Assembly (NCBI GenBank): GCA_003157055.1
Contig: PMIG01000287.1
Coordinates: 1 to 11,378, forward strand
Direction of reading: 5' to 3'
Length of the DNA stretch: 11,378 nucleotides
Origin: Bacteroidales bacterium
GTDB lineage: Bacteria > Bacteroidota > Bacteroidia > Bacteroidales > VadinHA17
The notes under the pieces were generated by a model. It was given only the letters and a program-made list of their open reading frames with translations. It was not told where the DNA came from and ran no database searches. Below are positions 7,590-11,378 of the stretch, piece after piece (position 1 is the stretch's first letter; each line of letters opens with the position of its first letter). The position numbers were made by a program, and so were the translations under genes.

Positions 7590-8930
7590 ATGAGAATAAT
7601 TATTGCCGGAGCAGGTGAGGTAGGAGCGCATCTTGCCAAGATGCTTTCGAACGAAAATCACGACATAATCCTGATTGATCCCGAAGAGAGCAGGCTTAAG
7701 CCTATCGAATCATCGCTTGATGTCCTTACCTATCATGGGTCAGCCACATCAATAAAGATTCTCCAGGAGATCCTTCAGAAAAAGACCGATCTGTTCATTG
7801 CAGTGACTCATTCTGAGGATACAAACATTACTGCTTCAATGCTGGCAAAGAGGTTTGGTGCTATTAAAACCATAGCCCGAATAGATAATCTCGATTTTCT
7901 TGAGCATTCGACACTCGATTTTTTCAAGGCTGCCGGGATTGATTCACTTATTTATCCTGAACTGATAGCTGCCCGTGAAGTGCTGGGCCTGCTCCAGGAA
8001 ACAGGAACAACCGAGTATATGGAGTTTTCGGGTGGAAAGCTCTCTATGTTCGTTCAGAAGCTTGATGAAAATGCACCCATTCTGAATAAGAGCCTGGAGG
8101 AAATTTCAATAAGCAATAAAACTGACAAATACAGGGCAGTTGCCATTAAACGGAACGATAAAACCATTATTCCCCGGGGAAAGGAGCAGTTCCAGGTCGG
8201 TGACCTTGTCTTCGTTGTATCGACCCATGAAGGAATTGATGAGATGATGAAGTCATCAGGAAAAGAGAGTCATGAAGCCAAAAATATAATGATACTTGGC
8301 GGCAGCAGGATAGGAAAGCATGTTGCCCTTTATATGCAGAAAAACTGTGAAGTAAAGCTTATTGATTCTGATCCTGAAAAGTGCGAAGCTCTTGCCGAGA
8401 TCCTTGACAACACGCTTATAATAAATGGCGATTGCAGGAATGTTGATCTTCTTGAACAGGAGGGGATTTCAAAAATGGATGCTTTTGTTGCAGTCACAGG
8501 AAATTCCGAGACCAATATTCTTTCATGCCTGCTGGCAAAGAAGATGGGTGTTAAGAAGACTATTGCCGAGGTAGAAAACATGGAGTATATTCATCTGGCT
8601 GAAAACTCGGGTATCGATACTATCATCAATAAGAAAATATCTGCAGCAAGCAGGATATTCCGGCATACGACCAACCTGAACGTAACCCAGGTTAAATATA
8701 TGGCAGGGACAGAAGCCGAGGTTCTTGAATTCAACGTTCCCGTAAATGCAAAAATAACAAAAGGAACTCTCCGTAGCATGGATTTTCCAAAGGATGCGAT
8801 TGTAGGCGGAGGAACAAGAGACGGTATTCCTTTCATCGCAACCGGAGATACAATTATCAGGGCTAATGATAAAGTTGTAGTCTTCACGCTGCCTACAGCC
8901 TACGACCGGCTGACAAAATTCTTTATCTGA
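7590..8930 (+). CDS. trkA: Trk potassium uptake system, cytoplasmic NAD-binding subunit TrkA
   Basis: TrkA is the peripheral cytoplasmic regulator that binds NAD(H)/nucleotides and gates the TrkH potassium channel. The 446-residue protein is a tandem of two RCK units. The first Rossmann fold has GAGEVG (7-12) and the ribose-binding Asp30, and includes THSEDTNITASMLAKRFGA. A TrkA_C domain follows (about 145-225). The second Rossmann fold begins GGSRIG (237-242), with Ser in place of the middle Gly, then TGNSETNILSCLLAKKMG, and a second TrkA_C domain closes the protein. Length is close to E. coli TrkA (458). The ATG at 7590 gives the family start MRIIIAGAGEVG; the 18-residue upstream extension is hydrophobic, would put a membrane-like segment before a cytoplasmic Rossmann fold, and overlaps the promoter. 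trkH follows six bases after the TGA stop, so the two subunits are coexpressed. TGA is therefore a normal stop codon in this genome. Confidence 0.96.
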   Translation: MRIIIAGAGEVGAHLAKMLSNENHDIILIDPEESRLKPIESSLDVLTYHGSATSIKILQEILQKKTDLFIAVTHSEDTNITASMLAKRFGAIKTIARIDNLDFLEHSTLDFFKAAGIDSLIYPELIAAREVLGLLQETGTTEYMEFSGGKLSMFVQKLDENAPILNKSLEEISISNKTDKYRAVAIKRNDKTIIPRGKEQFQVGDLVFVVSTHEGIDEMMKSSGKESHEAKNIMILGGSRIGKHVALYMQKNCEVKLIDSDPEKCEALAEILDNTLIINGDCRNVDLLEQEGISKMDAFVAVTGNSETNILSCLLAKKMGVKKTIAEVENMEYIHLAENSGIDTIINKKISAASRIFRHTTNLNVTQVKYMAGTEAEVLEFNVPVNAKITKGTLRSMDFPKDAIVGGGTRDGIPFIATGDTIIRANDKVVVFTLPTAYDRLTKFFI

Positions 8931-8936
8931 TCCGGT

Positions 8937-10379
8937 ATGATTAATTTCAGGATCATAGCCAGGGTTTTCAGTCTGGTGTTAGTGATTGAAGGACTCTTCA
9001 TGCTGCTTTCAGGATTGGTATCAATTGTTTATGGAGAGCACTCGTCACTGATGCTTTCAGGAATTATCACAACAGTCACCGGAATACTGGTATTCACTCC
9101 GCTTCGCAACGAAGAAAAGCTATCTGGAAACAAAGAGGGTTATATTATTGTGACAGGCATATGGCTTGTAATGTGTCTTTTCGGAACTATACCTTACCTG
9201 CTTAGCGGTACAATCAAAAGTTTTGGAGATGCATTTTTTGAATCAATGTCAGGTTTTACAACTACGGGTGCTTCAATCCTTACAGATGTTGAATCCCTGC
9301 CTCATGGCATTCTGTTCTGGAGGAGCGTAACCCAATGGCTCGGAGGACTGGGATTTATTATTATATCACTTTCAGTACTTCAGGTAGTAAAAACAATTAA
9401 TATACAGCTAAATTTAGCTGATTTCACCGGTCAGCCTACAAACAGGATACATCCTAAAATAAAGGAGGCTGCAAAGCGCATCATCACCATTTATATAATG
9501 CTGACTTTTTCTGAATCGGTGCTTCTGATGTTTGGCGGAATGAACTTATTTGACGCTCTCTGTCATTCGTTCACAACAATATCGACCGGAGGCTTCTCGA
9601 CCAGGAACGATGGAATTGCATCATTCAGTAGCCCATGGATACTTATAGTTCTTACTATTTTTATGTTCCTTGCCGGGACAAACCTGACCCTGATCTATTT
9701 CGGACTGAAGCGCAATTTCAAGAAGATTCTGGAGAATAATGAATTCATTTTTTATACAATTACCTGTATTGTATTCATCTTGGTGACTTCTTTTGTTCTC
9801 ATGTCGCGACATCAGTTTTCAACAGGAAAAGCCTTCCTTGAAGGGGCCTTTCAATCAGTTTCAATTATAACGACAACAGGATTTTATCATACCAACTTCA
9901 ACCTATGGGGCAGCATTCTGATCCTTATCATCTTTCTGATGATGCTGACCGGCGGAATGTCGGGGTCTGCCAGCGGCGGGCTTAAGGTAATCAGGCTCCT
10001 TCTCATTACGAAAACAACTCGTCATGAGATGAGGAAGCTCATCCATCCAAGTGCGTTTATACCTGTGCGCCATGACAAAAAAATAGTTCCGCAAAGCATT
10101 ATAAGCAACCTGCTGGTGTTTATTACACTCTATTTTCTGATCCTATGTTTCAGCTCCCTGATTATTGCCTTAATGGGTAATGATATGGTGACCTCATTCA
10201 GCACTTCGGCCTCTTTGCTTGGGAATATTGGCCCCGGACTGGGCAATTTCGGGCCATTCTCAAATTATTCCGCAGTTCCAATGATCGGAAAATGGTTCTT
10301 CTCTTTTCTTATGCTTGTAGGAAGACTTGAGCTTTTCTCAGTTCTTGTACTCTTTACCGGAGGTTTCTACAGGAGATAA
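8937..10379 (+). CDS. trkH: Trk potassium uptake system, membrane channel subunit TrkH
   Basis: TrkH is the inner-membrane potassium-translocating subunit of the Trk/Ktr/HKT superfamily. The 480-residue length matches E. coli TrkH (483). Four pore-loop repeats can be seen: TTTGAS (108-113), TISTGGF (214-220), TTTGF (312-316) and GNIGPG (429-434), the four glycine-bearing filter segments. The gating-loop motif GGMSGSASGG lies at 339-348, and the C-terminal GRLELFSVLVLF at 462-473. Hydrophobic helices run throughout, and the first (about 8-31) begins right after the start. The ATG at 8937 is six bases downstream of the trkA stop codon, so translation is probably coupled. The partner TrkA is encoded directly upstream. 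No hairpin terminator is clear in the 155 bases that follow, where a convergent gene ends. Confidence 0.97.
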   Translation: MINFRIIARVFSLVLVIEGLFMLLSGLVSIVYGEHSSLMLSGIITTVTGILVFTPLRNEEKLSGNKEGYIIVTGIWLVMCLFGTIPYLLSGTIKSFGDAFFESMSGFTTTGASILTDVESLPHGILFWRSVTQWLGGLGFIIISLSVLQVVKTINIQLNLADFTGQPTNRIHPKIKEAAKRIITIYIMLTFSESVLLMFGGMNLFDALCHSFTTISTGGFSTRNDGIASFSSPWILIVLTIFMFLAGTNLTLIYFGLKRNFKKILENNEFIFYTITCIVFILVTSFVLMSRHQFSTGKAFLEGAFQSVSIITTTGFYHTNFNLWGSILILIIFLMMLTGGMSGSASGGLKVIRLLLITKTTRHEMRKLIHPSAFIPVRHDKKIVPQSIISNLLVFITLYFLILCFSSLIIALMGNDMVTSFSTSASLLGNIGPGLGNFGPFSNYSAVPMIGKWFFSFLMLVGRLELFSVLVLFTGGFYRR

Positions 10380-10433
10380 ACATCTGATTATTCTGATCCC
10401 CAGTTATTCTTTTACAATAACGATGATGATAAA

Positions 10434-10502
10434 TCAAGATTCCTCGCTAACGCCCGGAATGACAGGTTGATGATGGAGAACATTGTGGAAATGAGGAATC
10501 CT
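10434..10502. repeat. Degraded dispersed palindromic repeat between trkH and the convergent yciO-like gene
   Basis: On the minus strand, 10464-10439 reads TGTCATTCCGGGCGTTAG followed by CGAGGAATC. I recognise this as a variant of the GTCATTCCGAGC...CGAGGAATC phrase that occurs between genes in many bacteria. GATTCCTC (10439-10446) is repeated inverted as GAGGAATC (10493-10500), giving an 8-base arm on either side of a 46-base centre. The element sits where two transcripts converge and is likely transcribed untranslated DNA. Its copy number cannot be judged here. Confidence 0.45.
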
Positions 10503-10534
10503 TCTGATATAAACGAAAAGACTAAAAAAACGAA

Positions 10535-11149
10535 TTATAGCTCCAGTATACCTAATCCCTGACGTATTATCTCCGGCTCATCGCCTGTACAGTCGACAAT
10601 TGTCGATGCTTCATTCTTTCCATAACCTCCATCGATAACGATATCCGCAAACTCACGGTATTTTTCATGGATAAGCTCAGGATCGGTGGTGTATTCGATA
10701 ATTTCGTCAGGATCATGAATAGAGGTAGTAATGATCGGCCTTCCCAGCTCCCTTACCAGTTCCAGTACAATAGGATTATCCGGTATTCTTATACCCACGG
10801 TCTTCTTCTTATTCTTGAAAAGCTTCGGGATCTGGTTGTTCGCCCTCACAATGAATGTGAAAGGGCCTGGAAGGTTTCTTTTCAACAGCTTGAATATCGT
10901 ATTATCCCTGATAATAGTATATTCGGAAAGCTGACTCATATCATGGAAAATCAGGGAAAGTTCAGGGTTCTCAGGATTGAGGCCCTTGAAACTGGCTATC
11001 TTATCTATCGATTTGTTTGCTTTTATATCTCACCCCATTGCATAGACAGTATCTGTCGGATATATTATTATGCCGCCAACATCAAGCAGGTCAACTACCT
11101 GCCTGATATGTTTCGGGTTAGGATTCTCCGGATAGATGCGGATCAGCAT
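10535..11149 (-). CDS. yciO: YciO/Sua5/YrdC family protein, frame interrupted by one in-frame TGA at codon 40 (possible pseudogene or recoding)
   Basis: Read from the ATG at 11149 to the TAA at 10537-10535, this 204-codon frame aligns over its full length with YciO-type members (E. coli YciO, 206 residues) of the family that includes threonylcarbamoyl-AMP synthase. Visible are GGIIIYPTDTVYAMG (25-39), FKGLNPENPELS (54-65), LKRNLPGPFTFIV, KKTVGIRIPDNPI, the segment GRPIITTSIHDPDEIIEYTT and ASTIVDCTGDEPEIIRQG. The only break is TGA at 11032-11030, codon 40, directly after YAMG where relatives have Cys (ALGCK in E. coli). The frame does not shift. An internal ATG at 10939 would give only the C-terminal 134 residues and lose the PTDTVY and K..P nucleotide-binding part. 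Nonsense mutation, sequence error and recoding are all possible. The exact YciO substrate is not settled. A -7 box lies just upstream. The gene converges with trkH. Confidence 0.85.
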
Positions 11150-11166
11150 AAAGCAGATTCTTTTTA

Positions 11167-11174
11167 CAAAGATA
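11167..11174 (-). promoter_or_regulatory. -7 promoter element of the yciO-like gene
   Basis: On the minus strand TATCTTTG matches TAnnTTTG exactly and ends 17 bases before the ATG at 11149. No TTG is found 19-21 bases upstream, so the -33 box is missing or diverged. Its position supports the ATG at 11149, and hence a gene that begins upstream of the in-frame TGA. Confidence 0.45.
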
Positions 11175-11202
11175 TAGAAAAGTGCCTATTGTTGATGACC
11201 CC

Positions 11203-11297
11203 GCCGCTATGCGGCACCCCCTAAAGGGGTATGATCCCTAAAATTAAATAGCATTAGCCCCCCTTCAGGGAGGTTGGGGGGCCTTTCGGGAAAAGGC
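11203..11297. repeat. Cluster of four GC-rich hairpins, intergenic repeat element
   Basis: Four inverted repeats stand in a row. GCCGC (11203-11207) pairs with GCGGC (11211-11215). ACCCC (11216-11220) pairs with GGGGT (11226-11230). GCCCCCC (11257-11263) pairs with GGGGGGC (11276-11282). GCCTTT (11281-11286) pairs with AAAGGC (11292-11297). The composition differs sharply from the AT-rich surroundings. Hairpins of the forms CCCCTAAAGGGG and CCCCCCTTCAGGG...GGGGGG are, from memory, common between genes in Bacteroidota. They lie between the SRP RNA 3' end and the yciO-like gene on the same strand and could stabilise the RNA end or help stop transcription, but none is followed by a T run. Confidence 0.75.
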
Positions 11298-11299
11298 AC

Positions 11300-11378
11300 A
11301 AAAAATAGGGTAAGCTACTTATATCGCACCGCTACAACTGCCTACCCTTGCTACCTTCCGGCCCTGGGGGAGTTCAGC
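11300..11378 (-). ncRNA. ffs: Bacterial signal recognition particle RNA (4.5S-type), 3' part; 5' end outside window
   Basis: The SRP RNA binds Ffh and directs ribosomes making membrane proteins to the membrane. On the minus strand the sequence begins GCTGAACTCCCCCAGG and runs through the conserved apical domain. The GGAA loop is closed by CC and GG (CCGGAAGG, within 11364-11354), followed by GTAGCAAGGGTAGGC with the AGCA internal-loop side bound by Ffh. The 3' strand continues to GTAGCTTACCC (11317-11307), which should pair with the missing 5' end, and stops at a T run (minus strand of 11300-11305). The exact 3' end is approximate. The hairpin at 11281-11297 lies just downstream. Confidence 0.93.

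Noticed and set aside
10380..10562. An open frame of about 60 codons directly after the trkH stop codon and in the same frame, suggesting readthrough or a lost C-terminal extension
   Set aside because: TrkH already ends at its normal family C terminus, the stop is TAA, and the extension runs through a dispersed-repeat remnant and into the end of the convergent gene. Chance is the simplest explanation.
10990..11029. A SECIS element for selenocysteine insertion after the in-frame TGA
   Set aside because: The minus-strand stretch is AT-rich with no stem of five or more pairs that I can find at the required distance. Only a folding calculation could reopen this.
10667..11224. A 185-codon plus-strand open frame overlapping the yciO-like gene
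   Set aside because: It is antisense to a frame with clear family motifs, shows no recognisable domain and extends into the hairpin repeats. It is a shadow of the minus-strand gene.

Overview
The window looks like core chromosome from an anaerobic member of the Bacteroidota, probably Bacteroidales-like. Four things suggest this. Start codons mostly lack a Shine-Dalgarno sequence. Several genes are preceded by the phylum's -33 TTTG / -7 TAnnTTTG promoter type with a 20-base spacer. A single-chain pyruvate:ferredoxin oxidoreductase is present. The intergenic hairpin and short-word repeats are of kinds common in this group. The placement rests on protein and promoter character, not on a database comparison.

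Layout: 1-567 is the 3' end of rho. After a 66-base AT-rich gap holding a perfect 16-base palindrome comes nifJ (634-4182), closed by a clear intrinsic terminator at 4199-4227. A repeat-bearing spacer with a good promoter leads to a tight ruvX-def pair (4380-5388, one base apart). A tandem AAAGTC repeat and another promoter candidate precede comEC (5497-7506). Next is the potassium-uptake pair trkA-trkH (7590-10379, six bases apart). A short gap with a degraded dispersed repeat separates trkH from a convergent yciO-like gene on the minus strand (10535-11149). The window ends with a cluster of GC-rich hairpins and the 3' part of the minus-strand SRP RNA gene (ffs, 11300-11378).

Functionally this is mostly housekeeping: transcription termination (Rho), central anaerobic carbon and electron metabolism (PFOR), replication/rRNA-processing related RuvX, N-terminal maturation (Def), DNA uptake (ComEC), K+ uptake (TrkAH), an RNA-modification-like enzyme (YciO family) and protein targeting (SRP RNA). 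I see no defence system, prophage, CRISPR array or complete insertion sequence.

Two points deserve attention. The yciO-like frame is open and well conserved for 204 codons except for one in-frame TGA at codon 40, exactly where the family has a conserved cysteine. The palindrome in front of the PFOR gene resembles the redox-sensing Rex operator. I found no evidence for a wholly new system.
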